DNA from: Bin5 sp965221145
GTDB taxonomy: Bacteria; Chloroflexota; Anaerolineae; Caldilineales; Caldilineaceae
NCBI GenBank assembly: GCA_965221145.1
Contig: OZ244877.1
Coordinates: 930,001 to 994,000 of the forward strand
Reading direction: 5' to 3'
DNA: 64,000 nucleotides
Shown: piece after piece, positions 16,125-25,701 of the stretch
Layout of the letters: the number at the start of each line of letters is the position of its first letter
Numbering within the stretch: the stretch's first letter is position 1
The notes under the pieces: model-generated
Told to the model about the DNA's origin: nothing
The model's database searches: none
Seen by the model: the letters and a program-made list of their open reading frames with translations, nothing else
Position numbers and translations under genes: made by a program

Positions 16125-16153
16125 TTGCGCATCTTTTCACTCACTGTTATGAT
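16125..16153 (+). promoter_or_regulatory. Sigma-70-type promoter for the sugar ABC operon
   Basis: TTGCGC at 16125-16130 and TATGAT at 16148-16153 are separated by exactly 17 bases, about 112 bases before the binding-protein start. The rest of 15941-16265 shows no gene. Confidence 0.6.
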
Positions 16154-16265
16154 GTATAAGTGTGCAAGAGCGAAACTTGGCATCGCAGGAGGGTTTGAGA
16201 TCATATCAAGATCGGTTGGCATGTAGTGAGATGCTCCCACCCAAAATCACAGAAGGAGGAAGGAT

Positions 16266-17288
16266 ATGTTGCGGAATCAGAAAGGGTTGCTTCTTGTGGC
16301 GGTGATAGCTATTCTGGCTGTCATCCTTTCCGCCTGTGAGGCGCCGCAGGTGGTCGAAGTCGAAAAAGTCGTGACGGCCACGCCGGAACCGGTAGGAGAG
16401 CGCGGACCGCTGCGCATCTACTGTCAGGTCAAAGATGCCTCCGCTGTGTTCTGGCAAGGAGCGATTCTGGGTTGCCAACAGGCCGCCGAGGAACTTGGCC
16501 CCGACAAGGTGGAACTCATCTATACCACGGGCACAAGTGATATGGGCGTTGAGGACAGCATCAAGGCGTTCGAAGACGCATTGGCTGCCGGGGCCGATGG
16601 CATTGTGCTGGCTCCTGCCGATTCGGCCGCGCTGGTGCCTGCGGTGCAGGAGGCCAATGAGATGGGGATTCCCGTCGTCGCCATGGATACGGAGGTAGAC
16701 GCACCGGCGAAACTCCTGAGCACCGTGGCCACAGATAATTTCAACGGCGTAATGGATGCGGTTGTCCAGCTGATCGAGGACGCCGGCGGCAAGGGCAAGT
16801 TCGCATTGACTACCTGTCCATCGACGATCAGTGCATGCCGCGACATTACCTCCGGCTTCATCGCCGCCGTGGAACAGTTCGCTGAGGCGGAAGTCGTCGC
16901 TATGCCGCTCGCCTGCCCGAGCCGGGAAAAAGGCTACAACGCGCTACAGGATATTCTGGTCGCTCATCCCGACCTGGCCGGCGTGTTTGGCTGTAGCGGA
17001 CAAGATGGACTCGGCGCGGCTGAGGCGATCAGAGATGCCGGTTCATCGGCCCTGGTGGTGACCCGCAACTGCTCAATGGAAGAGCTGGAATCGGTTAGCG
17101 AAGGTCTGCTCCACGCCTGTTTCGCGCAGTTTCCAAGGCTGATGGGCTACAAGAGTGTTATGGCTATCTACAATCACTATCAGGGCGAGGCGGTCGAGAC
17201 CTACACCGACTCCGGTTCCGACTATGTGGGGCAGGATAGGGTGCAGTCCTATATCGACCTGGGCGAGTGGATGGGCCCGCCGAAGTAG
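16266..17288 (+). CDS. Sugar ABC importer, solute-binding lipoprotein (RbsB-like)
   Basis: 340-residue periplasmic-binding-protein-4 family protein. Signal peptide residues 1-24 end in the lipobox ILSACEAP, followed by a linker; then two Rossmann-like lobes begin at LRIYCQVKDASAVFWQGAILG. The ADGIVLAPADSAALVPAV and GIPVVAMDTEVD segments are typical of ribose/galactose-type binding proteins. An unusual feature is the number of Cys in the mature lobes (TTCPSTISACRD, ACPSREKG, FGCSGQDG). The ATG at 16266 follows AGAAGGAGGAAGG. It is first in an operon with ATPase and permease genes. The ligand is probably a monosaccharide or cyclitol. Confidence 0.88.
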   Translation: MLRNQKGLLLVAVIAILAVILSACEAPQVVEVEKVVTATPEPVGERGPLRIYCQVKDASAVFWQGAILGCQQAAEELGPDKVELIYTTGTSDMGVEDSIKAFEDALAAGADGIVLAPADSAALVPAVQEANEMGIPVVAMDTEVDAPAKLLSTVATDNFNGVMDAVVQLIEDAGGKGKFALTTCPSTISACRDITSGFIAAVEQFAEAEVVAMPLACPSREKGYNALQDILVAHPDLAGVFGCSGQDGLGAAEAIRDAGSSALVVTRNCSMEELESVSEGLLHACFAQFPRLMGYKSVMAIYNHYQGEAVETYTDSGSDYVGQDRVQSYIDLGEWMGPPK

Positions 17289-17385
17289 CTCGACCATTGG
17301 AGCGTCCACCTGTCGGTGAAGACGGGCAGAGGAATCGAGGCGCCTAACGGGAAATGACAGTCAACTTGGCTGCTGTGTGAGATCC

Positions 17386-18159
17386 ATGGCTATCAATGAC
17401 GGGAATACCGATGCCGCTTGTCTTGAGGTGCGGAGCATCTCCAAGCGGTTTGGCGGTATCCAGGCACTTGAAGAGGTCTCTCTGTCCGTCTTCCCGCGCG
17501 AGATCGTGGGGCTTGTTGGCGCGAACGGCGCTGGCAAGTCAACGCTGATCAACATTCTCGCCGGCGTCACCAAAGCTGACAGCGGCGAGATCTACGTCGA
17601 CAATGCGAAGGTCGCGATAAACGACCCCATCGACGCGCGCCGTCTGGGGCTAGAGATCGTCTATCAGAACCTGGCCCTCATCGAGACCCTGGACATCGCC
17701 AGCAACATTCATCTGGGACGTGAACTGGTGCAGCGTCCCAGGCTCTTCCAATGGTTGGATGAGGGCCAGATGCGGGCGCAGGCGCAAGAGCTGCTCTCCA
17801 GTATCGGTCTCGACTTGAATCCCAAACAGCTAGTGCGCACGCTATCTGGAGGCCAGCGCCAGGCCGTTGCCCTGGCGAGAGCCATATTCTTCCAGGCGAA
17901 GATTGTCCTCCTCGATGAGCCGACGGCGGCTCTCGGCGTGGCCGAAACGCAGGCCACATTGGAAATCATCCAGCAGTTCAGGGATCATGGTCTTGGCGTG
18001 GTGGTCGTAAGCCACAATCTTGAGGATATTTTTCGTATCACCGACCGTATCGCGGTGATGCGGGCCGGGCGCGTCGTGGGCCTGCGCTCGACCAGGGCGA
18101 CGACCTCGTCCGAGATCGTAAATCTCATCACTATGGGCTTCGCAGAGGAGGCGTCTTGA
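17386..18159 (+). CDS. Sugar ABC importer ATP-binding protein (single-domain RbsA-like)
   Basis: 257-residue ATPase. Walker A is GANGAGKSTL (about 49-58), signature TLSGGQRQAVALARA, Walker B IVLLDEPTAALG, and H-loop VVVSHNLEDIF. It has only one nucleotide-binding domain, whereas classical RbsA/MglA has two; it probably works as a homodimer, as FrcA-type proteins do. The ATG at 17386 is used; an in-frame GTG at 17377 is the alternative. Its stop overlaps the permease start. Confidence 0.9.
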   Translation: MAINDGNTDAACLEVRSISKRFGGIQALEEVSLSVFPREIVGLVGANGAGKSTLINILAGVTKADSGEIYVDNAKVAINDPIDARRLGLEIVYQNLALIETLDIASNIHLGRELVQRPRLFQWLDEGQMRAQAQELLSSIGLDLNPKQLVRTLSGGQRQAVALARAIFFQAKIVLLDEPTAALGVAETQATLEIIQQFRDHGLGVVVVSHNLEDIFRITDRIAVMRAGRVVGLRSTRATTSSEIVNLITMGFAEEAS

Positions 18160-19127
18160 TGCGTCAAGCCCTGCTCGTCGGTGCGCTTGTTCTGCTGTGT
18201 GCCCTGATCACAGTTGCCCAGCCAAGATTCCTGAGCCTCTACAATTGGCTGAACATACTTCAACAGGCGTCTGCGATTGGGCTGGTCTCGGCGGGCGTCG
18301 CCCTGCTCATGATCGGCGGCGGGTTCGACCTTTCAGTCGGCTCCGTGGTGGCATTGGGCGGGTACATCGTTGCCGTTGCCTTTGCCGCCGGGTTGCCGAT
18401 GCCGCTTGTGATCCTGCTCGCTATTTTGGGTGGGGCTGTGGTCGGGGCTGTCAACGGCTTCGGCGTCGCGTACCTGAGAATTCCGGCGTTGATCATGACG
18501 CTCGGCTCGCTGTACGTGGTTCGCGGCGGGGTCCTCTTTTTGTCCGGCGGCGAGACGGCCGGCCGCAGCTATGCTGAAGCGTTCACATTTCTTGGCAAGG
18601 GGGAGCTTGGCCCGCTGCCGGTGCCCGTTCTCATCATGGCGGTGGTCTACGTGGCGCTCTACCTTGTACACAAAAAGACCCGGTTTGGCCGCTATACGAT
18701 CGCGGTGGGGACGGACGCGGACATTGCGCGCAGGGCAGGAATCAACGCGCGGCTGCATGTAACGAAACTGTACATCCTGAGCGGCGCGCTGGCCGCTGCC
18801 GCCGGCGTTCTGCTTGCGGCGAGGCTCAACGCCTCCACCACCAATGCCGGCATCGGCTATGAACTCGAAGTGATCGCATCCGTCGTCATCGGCGGCACGA
18901 GTCTGTTTGGCGGCGAGGGTACCCTGGCGGGCACGATACTCGGTGTCCTCTTTCTTGCCGTCGTCCATAACGCGCTGAACCTGGTGGGCGTCTCACCGTT
19001 CCTGCAACAGTTTGCGATTGGCTCTCTGCTCCTGTTCAGTGCGGCTGCCGATATTATTGCCCCATTTGCACAGCAGCGCCTGAACACGGCGCGGCTCGGG
19101 CGGTTGCGCCGGTCAATCAGCATTTGA
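18159..19127 (+). CDS. Sugar ABC importer permease (RbsC-like)
   Basis: 322-residue integral membrane protein of the BPD_transp_2 (RbsC) family with about nine to ten hydrophobic segments. Landmarks are GGGFDLSVGSVVALGGY, the NGFGVAYLRIPALIMTLG segment and the coupling region YAEAFTFLG to GRYTIAVGTDADIARRAGIN. The ATG at 18159 overlaps the ATPase TGA. With the binding protein and ATPase it completes a monosaccharide-type importer. Confidence 0.9.
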   Translation: MRQALLVGALVLLCALITVAQPRFLSLYNWLNILQQASAIGLVSAGVALLMIGGGFDLSVGSVVALGGYIVAVAFAAGLPMPLVILLAILGGAVVGAVNGFGVAYLRIPALIMTLGSLYVVRGGVLFLSGGETAGRSYAEAFTFLGKGELGPLPVPVLIMAVVYVALYLVHKKTRFGRYTIAVGTDADIARRAGINARLHVTKLYILSGALAAAAGVLLAARLNASTTNAGIGYELEVIASVVIGGTSLFGGEGTLAGTILGVLFLAVVHNALNLVGVSPFLQQFAIGSLLLFSAAADIIAPFAQQRLNTARLGRLRRSISI

Positions 19128-19187
19128 CTTGCGCCCCGTGAATTCGTTTTCGAGTCGGCCAGAAAAATTCTAACCAGGAGGTCCACA

Positions 19188-20072
19188 ATGACGGCAAGTC
19201 CAGGGTTGCTGGATAAACACAGACTCACCGAGGAGCAGATTCGCTTCTGGGAAGAGAACGGCTATTTTATCGTCGGATCGCTGTTCGACGAGGACGAATT
19301 GGCTGAGGGGCGTGAACACTTGGCCCGCGTCTTCGCCGGGGAATATGAGACCAACGTTCCGCCCAACAAAATAGACTGGTGGCCAGGCGATCCAGAGACG
19401 AACATGAAGAATGTTGACAATGGCTGGTGGGCCGACACCGTAATCCAACGTCTGGTGATGGAGCCGAAAATCGGCGCGATCGCGGCCCAGCTGGCCAGGA
19501 CCGACAGCATCCGACTCTTTCAGGACCAGTTGCTGCACAAACCTGGAATCGGCCCTGAACGCCCGCGTTCGGCCACGGTAGGCTGGCACCAGGACTGGGC
19601 CTATTGGCAATGCACAACGCCGGGCGACGCCCTGACCGCGCGCATTTCGCTGGACGGAGAGAAGGAAGAGAACGGCTGTATGCAGGTCATCCGCGGCAGT
19701 CATCGCTGGCCGCTGCAGTCGTCCAGGGACTTTTTCCAGCAGGATGCCGATATTGCGGACCTCCCCGCGTTCAGCATGCCTGAAGGCGAAATGATCGAGA
19801 TGGTTCCCCTGGCGCTGGAACCCGGCGGCATCTCCTTTCACCACTCCAGGACGCTGCACGCCAGCACGGAGAACCGAACGTACAACCCGCGCCGCACTAT
19901 CGTGGTCCACATGCTGCCGGGCTATACTCGCTACAAGGCCGGTACGGGCGATCATCCGTGGAATGTGGCGGTCCTGGCCAGCCAGAAAGAGGGTGAACTA
20001 GAGGACGGCGATCTCTGGGAAGGGGGGCGGTTCCCCGTCCTCTATCCGTCCGCAAGCGCCAACGGCGGTTAG
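19188..20072 (+). CDS. Phytanoyl-CoA dioxygenase (PhyH) family protein
   Basis: 294-residue Fe(II)/2-oxoglutarate-dependent oxygenase of the PhyH family. The facial triad reads H-x-D in GWHQDWAYWQ (about 126-135) and a distal His in FHHSRTLHASTENRTYNPRR, with the downstream Arg as the 2-oxoglutarate anchor. The N-terminal FWEENGYFIVGSLFDEDEL is the usual family start. A strong AGGAGG lies before the ATG at 19188. It follows the sugar permease by 60 bases, so it may be the last gene of that operon and act on the imported compound. Substrate unknown. Confidence 0.88.
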   Translation: MTASPGLLDKHRLTEEQIRFWEENGYFIVGSLFDEDELAEGREHLARVFAGEYETNVPPNKIDWWPGDPETNMKNVDNGWWADTVIQRLVMEPKIGAIAAQLARTDSIRLFQDQLLHKPGIGPERPRSATVGWHQDWAYWQCTTPGDALTARISLDGEKEENGCMQVIRGSHRWPLQSSRDFFQQDADIADLPAFSMPEGEMIEMVPLALEPGGISFHHSRTLHASTENRTYNPRRTIVVHMLPGYTRYKAGTGDHPWNVAVLASQKEGELEDGDLWEGGRFPVLYPSASANGG

Positions 20073-20103
20073 TGCATCTCATTTCAACTTGCAGGAGAAT
20101 ACA

Positions 20104-20718
20104 ATGGCTTTTGAACTTCCACCCCTGCCATACGCGTATGACGCGCTGGAACCCGTCATTGACGAGCAGACGATGCGCACACATCATGGCAAGCACCATG
20201 CAACCTATGTTGAGAATCTCAACAACGCTGTCGCGGGCAGCGCGTTCGAAGACATGGCCGTAACCGCTATTCTGAACAAGCTGTATACAGTGCCGGACGA
20301 AATCCGGGCAGCCGTGCGCAACAACGGCGGCGGCCATGCCAACCATAGTTTTTTCTGGGGGACGATGGGTCCCAATGGCGGCGGCGCTCCTTCCGGCGCG
20401 CTGGCCGATGCAATCGCAGACGCCTACGGAAGTTTTGACGAATGCAGGGACAAATTTAACGGTGCTGCCGTGGGCCGTTTTGGCAGCGGCTGGGCATGGA
20501 TCGTGGTCAGACTGGATGGCAGTCTGCTCATCTACAGTACGCCCAATCAGGACGGACCGTATACGCAGACCGGGGATGTTCCGCTCCTGGGGCTGGACGT
20601 ATGGGAACATGCCTACTACTTGAAGTATCAGAACCGGCGCGCCGAATATGTCAGCAACTGGTGGAATGTGATCAATTGGGATGTGGTGGCAGAGCGCTAC
20701 GCGGCGTTCGCCGGTTAG
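20104..20718 (+). CDS. sodA: Superoxide dismutase, manganese type
   Basis: 204-residue Fe/Mn superoxide dismutase converting superoxide to oxygen and peroxide. Metal ligands are His in MRTHHGKHHATY, His in GGGHANHSFFW, Asp in LDVWEHAYY and His three residues later. Manganese type is supported by GGHANHSFFW, the NQDGP segment carrying the outer-sphere Gln, and LGLDVWEHAYYLKYQNRR. No signal peptide, so cytosolic. The ATG at 20104 follows GCAGGAGAA. It is 31 bases downstream of the PhyH gene; co-transcription is plausible. Confidence 0.93.
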   Translation: MAFELPPLPYAYDALEPVIDEQTMRTHHGKHHATYVENLNNAVAGSAFEDMAVTAILNKLYTVPDEIRAAVRNNGGGHANHSFFWGTMGPNGGGAPSGALADAIADAYGSFDECRDKFNGAAVGRFGSGWAWIVVRLDGSLLIYSTPNQDGPYTQTGDVPLLGLDVWEHAYYLKYQNRRAEYVSNWWNVINWDVVAERYAAFAG

Positions 20719-20862
20719 CGAAAAGATACGACGATCCGAATTCGCGACCCTGGAACTCTTTCCCTGTAGAGCCATATTCTGGCTATGTATAGTTGTCATG
20801 TGGGCCGACACTAAGGGCATGTGCAAGGTTGGCATGCCGCCAATTCACCGAGGAGGCAGGAG

Positions 20863-22560
20863 ATGAAGTCAGGATCGAGACCGTTGACGCGCCGGCAGTT
20901 TATGTATCTGTCGGGTATGGCCGGAGCCGGACTGGTCGTCGCCGCATGTGTCCCGGCTACTGCGCCCCAGGCAGGCCAGGACGCGCCGGCGATGCCGATG
21001 GCGCGCGAGTACGTCATCAAGCATCCCATCATCCAGGATCCCCAGGGCGTGGATCCCAACAATCCGTTGACGCCGCCGAACAAGACGATGGGCACCATGT
21101 ACCATGATGGTCTTTACAGGTTGACGAAAAATGGCATCGAGCCGAACCTTGCCACCGCCCTGCCCGCGGTCGAGAACGAGGGGCGCAGGTGGACGATCCC
21201 ACTGCGTGAGGGAGTCAAATTCCATAACGGCGCGGCATTCACCGCGGCAGACGTCAAGTACTCTTTGGACTTTATCAAGGAAAACTCTCTCTCCACCTCA
21301 AGCCTGCTCGTCAACATCGAGAACGTGTCCGTGCAGGATGATCACACGGTCGTAATCGATCTGGCCGCGCCTGACTCGTTCCTGCTCTCCGCCATGTCGG
21401 TGACTGACGGCCCGCGCATCGTGGCCGCAGGCGCGTATGACGGCGCGCCGGTCGAAAAAGAAGGCTTGCAGACCGCGCTTACGAGCGAAGTGCCGGGCGT
21501 AACGACCGGGCCTTACGAGTTGATCGAGTACAGCGTCGAGGAACGGGTAGTGCTCAAGCGCTTCGACGACTACTGGGGTTGGGATCTGTTCTGGGGCGGT
21601 TTCTCCGAGAGCATTCCGCAATATCTCGTGTTCGAGGTTGTGAATGATCCGACGGTGCGCGTCTCCCAACTCCTGGCGCAGGCCCAGGACTGGAACTACA
21701 ACGTTTCGCCGACGCTCCAGGCGCGCATCGAGGAGACGGCGGGCTTGAATTCAATCGCCGTGGCCGACCCGTTCATCAACTACCTGGCCTTTGTCGGCGA
21801 GGGCGTTCTGGGTTTCACCGAGCAGGGCATCCACAACCGCAAGGCGATCAGCGCGGCCATGGACCGGGTCGACATCAACAATGTTGTGAACGCCGGTCTG
21901 GGCAGCCCCGCCTTCAGTTTCTGGTATGCGGACGATCCGCTGGTCAACCAGGAAGTCGAAAAGATCCATTCGCTGCGCTCTGATTTCGACGCCGCGCGCG
22001 AGCATCTGAAGATGGCTGGCAATCCCGACGGCTTCAGCGCGCACATCGTTCTGGCCGAGGGGCGCGGCTACGAGAAGCCGGCCAGCATCATCCAGGAGCA
22101 GGTCGCCCAAGTGGGGATCGAGCTGACCGTCGAGGCCAACGTCTCATCCGCCAACTGGCCGCGTGTCATCGAAAATGAGGTTGATGGCGTCTACCATGAC
22201 GCCGGCGACTCCGGCATCTGGGTGGTCGAATATGGCCGCTACTATGCCCCGCCCTATGGCATTTCGCCCTGGCACATGGACGACATGCCCGAAGAATGGC
22301 TCGCCCGCTTCATGGGCGCCATGCAGCGCATGAGAGAGGCCGCACCCGGATCGGAGGAGTATGCCGATGCGGTCAGGAACGTGCAGATGGTGAACGCCGA
22401 TCTTGCGATTCACGTCCCTGTCGTACACGGGGCGCGGCTGGAGGTTTATTGGGACTATCTGGAAGGGATCGAGTCCAGCCCGACCATCACCCCCATCATC
22501 CACGGTGTCACCGTTGCGGAGACGGAAAACGGCCCGCCCGAGCGCGAGACACCCATGTAA
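20863..22560 (+). CDS. Dipeptide-type ABC importer, solute-binding protein (SBP_bac_5)
   Basis: 565-residue family-5 extracellular binding protein. The N-terminus has a twin-arginine motif (TRRQFMYLSGMAG) followed by a lipobox-like VVAACVPA, so it is probably a Tat-exported lipoprotein. Family landmarks are WTIPLREGVKFHNGAAFTAADV and the later FSAHIVLAEGRGYEKPASI block. The ATG at 20863 has GGAGG directly upstream; the frame is open to 20821 without a start context. It heads a five-gene importer in the order SBP, ATPase, permease, permease, ATPase. Ligands of the family range from peptides to oligosaccharides; this family often imports sugars in Chloroflexota. Confidence 0.9.
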   Translation: MKSGSRPLTRRQFMYLSGMAGAGLVVAACVPATAPQAGQDAPAMPMAREYVIKHPIIQDPQGVDPNNPLTPPNKTMGTMYHDGLYRLTKNGIEPNLATALPAVENEGRRWTIPLREGVKFHNGAAFTAADVKYSLDFIKENSLSTSSLLVNIENVSVQDDHTVVIDLAAPDSFLLSAMSVTDGPRIVAAGAYDGAPVEKEGLQTALTSEVPGVTTGPYELIEYSVEERVVLKRFDDYWGWDLFWGGFSESIPQYLVFEVVNDPTVRVSQLLAQAQDWNYNVSPTLQARIEETAGLNSIAVADPFINYLAFVGEGVLGFTEQGIHNRKAISAAMDRVDINNVVNAGLGSPAFSFWYADDPLVNQEVEKIHSLRSDFDAAREHLKMAGNPDGFSAHIVLAEGRGYEKPASIIQEQVAQVGIELTVEANVSSANWPRVIENEVDGVYHDAGDSGIWVVEYGRYYAPPYGISPWHMDDMPEEWLARFMGAMQRMREAAPGSEEYADAVRNVQMVNADLAIHVPVVHGARLEVYWDYLEGIESSPTITPIIHGVTVAETENGPPERETPM

Positions 22561-22589
22561 ATCAATACCTGCTCCGGTCAACTGCATTG

Positions 22590-22656
22590 CGAATTACGTA
22601 TCACGTATTGCGTAGCGCCCGAGGCGTTCATTACGCAATACGTGATACGCATTACG
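22590..22656. terminator. Long hairpin built from ACGCAAT-type repeats
   Basis: Two 25-base arms; the inner 18 bases pair perfectly (CGTATCACGTATTGCGTA with its complement) around a 17-base loop. It lies 30 bases after the binding-protein stop and 68 before the ATPase start. There is no T-run, so it may stabilise the upstream mRNA or damp downstream expression rather than terminate. Confidence 0.55.
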
Positions 22657-22723
22657 AGGGGTCAGGTGGGATTCACATGCAAAGCCCACATAGCAGAGAT
22701 CTACTCCGACAAGAAGCATAATC

Positions 22724-23722
22724 GTGGCCGCACTGATTGAAGCTGAAAGCGTAAAACGCTACTACTCCAGTTCGTCCTGGCTGCAACGGCTTCTGCTTTT
22801 GCGCGGAAGCGAGATACAGGCCGTTGATGGCGTGACGCTACGCATTGATGAAGGCGAAATCGTTGGCCTGGTGGGGGAAAGCGGTTGCGGCAAGACAACG
22901 CTGGGCTGGCTGCTGGCCGGTCTTGTTCAACCGACTGAGGGCGCGGTTCGCTTCAAGGGGCGCTCTCTGGCAAGTATCGACACGGAGACGAGAAAGAAAG
23001 TCCAGCTCCTGTTCCAAAACCCGAGGGAATCGCTCAATCCACGCCACAATGTGCGCACGATTCTGAGCTATCCTGTCCGCAAAATGGGATACATGGCCCA
23101 TGCGGAGATTACGGTGCGCATCCACAGTCTGCTGGACATGGTAGGACTCCCGGCGCGCTATGCTGACCGCTACAGTTTTCAACTCTCCGGCGGCGAGTTG
23201 CAGCGCGTCGCGCTGGCCAGAACGCTGGCGCTGGAGCCGGAATTCATTGTTTGCGACGAGCCGACATCGGCTGTCGATATGAACGTCAAGGTGCAGATAT
23301 TGAAGCTGCTGTCCGATATCAGCCGCGAGAAGGGGATATCGCTTCTGTTCATCTCGCACGACCTGAGCGCCGTCAGATTCATCGCCGACAGAATCTGTGT
23401 GATGTATCTGGGCAAAGTCGTTGAGCAAGCGCCGGCCCGGCAACTCTTCGAGCATCCTCATCATCCATACACCATGGCGCTCCTTGACGCAATCGCCGAC
23501 CTTGATCCGGAGTCGACACGCACGGCGTCGCTCCAGGGACAGCCGCCGTCGCCGGTGGCCCCGCCAGCCGGTTGCAGATTTCACCCCCGCTGCGCTTATC
23601 AGGAGCAGGTAGGAACGATTTGTCGAGAGCACGGGCCGGCATTGCAGCCGCTGTCAACCGAGCATCTCGTCCGCTGTTTTCTCTACCCCGAAAACGGGCA
23701 GAATATCGCTCTTGAACAGTAG
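22724..23722 (+). CDS. Dipeptide-type ABC importer ATPase (OppF/DppF-like)
   Basis: 332-residue ATPase. Walker A GESGCGKTTLG (about 49-59), signature LSGGELQRVALART, Walker B IVCDEPTSAVD, H-loop LLFISHDLSAVR. The C-terminal oligopeptide-transport region contains PPAGCRFHPRCAYQEQVGTIC, the Cys motif that binds a 4Fe-4S cluster in some Dpp/Opp ATPases. The start is GTG at 22724. It pairs with the ATPase at 25701. Confidence 0.9.
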   Translation: MAALIEAESVKRYYSSSSWLQRLLLLRGSEIQAVDGVTLRIDEGEIVGLVGESGCGKTTLGWLLAGLVQPTEGAVRFKGRSLASIDTETRKKVQLLFQNPRESLNPRHNVRTILSYPVRKMGYMAHAEITVRIHSLLDMVGLPARYADRYSFQLSGGELQRVALARTLALEPEFIVCDEPTSAVDMNVKVQILKLLSDISREKGISLLFISHDLSAVRFIADRICVMYLGKVVEQAPARQLFEHPHHPYTMALLDAIADLDPESTRTASLQGQPPSPVAPPAGCRFHPRCAYQEQVGTICREHGPALQPLSTEHLVRCFLYPENGQNIALEQ

Positions 23723-23802
23723 GGGCGCGGTCGGCCAATGTCACCACCGGGCGCTTTGAACAACGTCATGCTGCCTGGATTCCAGAAGAGCCACTCTGCA
23801 CA

Positions 23803-24756
23803 GTGTCATTACTCAAGTACATCGGGCGGAGATTCGTTTCCGCCATACCGACCCTGGTTCTGATAACCTTTCTCTCCTTTGGCCTGCTATACGTCACGCC
23901 GGGCGGACCGGTTGAGGCGTTGGCCGGCATGTTCGGCACGGCGGAGCAGAAGGAGCGCATCCGCCAGGAGTTGGGCCTGGACGACCCCTTGCACGTCCAA
24001 TACCTGCGTTGGATCAGCGGCGTATTCTCCGGCGACTTCGGCGAAATGATCGTGATGGCCCCCGGCACGCCTATCGCGGAGATGCTGCGGAAGCCTCTGA
24101 TCACCACATTCTGGCTGACGCTCGCCGGGGCGCTGGTTGCGCTGACAGTGGGGCTTGCGATCGGCGCGCTCTCTGCTGTCAAGCCAAACTCCTGGCTTGA
24201 CGGTTTCTCCAGGGTCGCCAGCATCGCTACTTATTCGATTCCTGATTTCTGGCTGGCGATCATCCTCCTCTTTGTATTTGGTGTGATATTCCGGTATCGC
24301 TGGGCGATCAGCGGCAAGATCGACTTTTCGCGCAACGTCGTCTTTTCCCTGCAAAGTTTGATCCTGCCGGCCATCGCCCTCGGCCTGGCCAAAGCCGGCA
24401 TTGTCGCCCGCATAACCCGCGGCGAACTGTTCGATGTGCAGAACAAGCCGTTCATTCAGTTCGAAAGAATCATGGGCCTGCCCAATCGGGTCGTGATCAA
24501 GGATATGCTGCACAACGGCATCCTGCCGATCGTCACCGTGCTCGGTTACACGATCGGCCTGATCTTCCGCGGCACCTTCCTGGTTGAGGTCGTGTTCGGC
24601 ATCCCCGGCATCGGTCTGTTCCTGGTGCGGGCGGCAAAAACGCAGGAGTACGCGCTGCTGCAAACGCTCGTGCTCGTTATCGGCACTGTCTTCATTCTGA
24701 TGAATCTGTTGACTGATATTCTTTACGGCGTCCTCGATCCGCGCGTGCGCGCCTGA
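23803..24756 (+). CDS. Dipeptide-type ABC importer permease (DppB-like)
   Basis: 317-residue inner-membrane permease with six membrane segments and the DppB start LLKYIGRRFVSAIPTLVLIT. The large periplasmic segment contains GLDDPLHVQYLRWISG; the EAA-type coupling loop is in FIQFERIMGLPNRVVIKDML. Start is GTG at 23803, with the weak context usual in this operon. The next permease starts 15 bases after its stop. Confidence 0.9.
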   Translation: MSLLKYIGRRFVSAIPTLVLITFLSFGLLYVTPGGPVEALAGMFGTAEQKERIRQELGLDDPLHVQYLRWISGVFSGDFGEMIVMAPGTPIAEMLRKPLITTFWLTLAGALVALTVGLAIGALSAVKPNSWLDGFSRVASIATYSIPDFWLAIILLFVFGVIFRYRWAISGKIDFSRNVVFSLQSLILPAIALGLAKAGIVARITRGELFDVQNKPFIQFERIMGLPNRVVIKDMLHNGILPIVTVLGYTIGLIFRGTFLVEVVFGIPGIGLFLVRAAKTQEYALLQTLVLVIGTVFILMNLLTDILYGVLDPRVRA

Positions 24757-24771
24757 CGTTGGAGGCAATCT

Positions 24772-25701
24772 GTGAACACGGCACGCTATCGTATTCTGTG
24801 GAACCGTTTCTTCGGGGATAAACTGGTCGTGCTGGGAGCGGTGATCGTTTTCCTATTTCTGGTGATTGCCGTCTTTGGCCCGCAAATCGCCCCGTATAAC
24901 TTCGCGCAGCAGTTCAGGGCGTCGGCCGGCGAGCTTCTTCCCATCGACGTGATGTCAACCACGTCCACGGGCGAGCGGTTGCTGTTGGGGAGCGATTCGC
25001 TGGGCCGCGATATGCTGAGCCGCCTGATCTATGGCACGCGCACGACCCTCGTCATCTCGATCTCCAGCGTCCTGACGGCTACCATACTGGCGATCGTTCT
25101 GGGCAGCCTGACCGGCTATTTCCAAGGTTCGCTTTTCGACGAGATCGTGATGCGTCTGATCGATGCGCTGCTCACCTTTCCCGGCATTCTGTTGGCCGTC
25201 ATCCTGGTCGCGGCGTGGGGCACGCAGGGGATCGAGATCGGGCCTATCACCACGACGCCGGAACTTACGATCGTGATTGCTCTCGTCTTCACATTCACCC
25301 CGCGGCTGACCAGAACGATGCGCGGCTCCACCATTCCGCAGGCGCATCGCGCCTATATCAAAGCCGCGCAACTGATGGGAATGCCGGTCTGGCGCATCGT
25401 CGCATTTGAACTGACGCCGAACTGCCTGACCGCCGTCATTATCCAGGCAACGACCTACCTGGGGCTGGCTGTCTTCAGCACAGCCGGGCTGGGGTTCCTT
25501 GGGCTGGGCCCTGCTGAGCCGCAACCCGAATTGGGCAAAATACTGGCCAGAACGCAGGAGTATTTCCTCAATCGACAGTTCTGGCACATATTCATCCCCG
25601 GCTTCACGATCTCGCTGCTGGTGTTCGCCTTCTCTGTGCTCGGTGACGGCATCCGCAACGTTCTCGATCCCGAGTACCGATTTGAAGAGGCGGATCTCTG
25701 A
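24772..25701 (+). CDS. Dipeptide-type ABC importer permease (DppC-like)
   Basis: 309-residue permease. N-terminal membrane segment VVLGAVIVFLFLVIAVFGP, then LLLGSDSLGRDMLSRLIYGTR, the DppC hallmark, and a coupling loop YIKAAQLMGMPVWRIVAFEL. Start is GTG at 24772 after TTGGAGG. Its TGA overlaps the ATG of the next gene. Confidence 0.92.
   Translation: MNTARYRILWNRFFGDKLVVLGAVIVFLFLVIAVFGPQIAPYNFAQQFRASAGELLPIDVMSTTSTGERLLLGSDSLGRDMLSRLIYGTRTTLVISISSVLTATILAIVLGSLTGYFQGSLFDEIVMRLIDALLTFPGILLAVILVAAWGTQGIEIGPITTTPELTIVIALVFTFTPRLTRTMRGSTIPQAHRAYIKAAQLMGMPVWRIVAFELTPNCLTAVIIQATTYLGLAVFSTAGLGFLGLGPAEPQPELGKILARTQEYFLNRQFWHIFIPGFTISLLVFAFSVLGDGIRNVLDPEYRFEEADL

Noticed and set aside
20740..20862. 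Promoter (TATAGT near 20800) before the dipeptide binding-protein gene
   Set aside because: No acceptable -35 at 16-18 base spacing.
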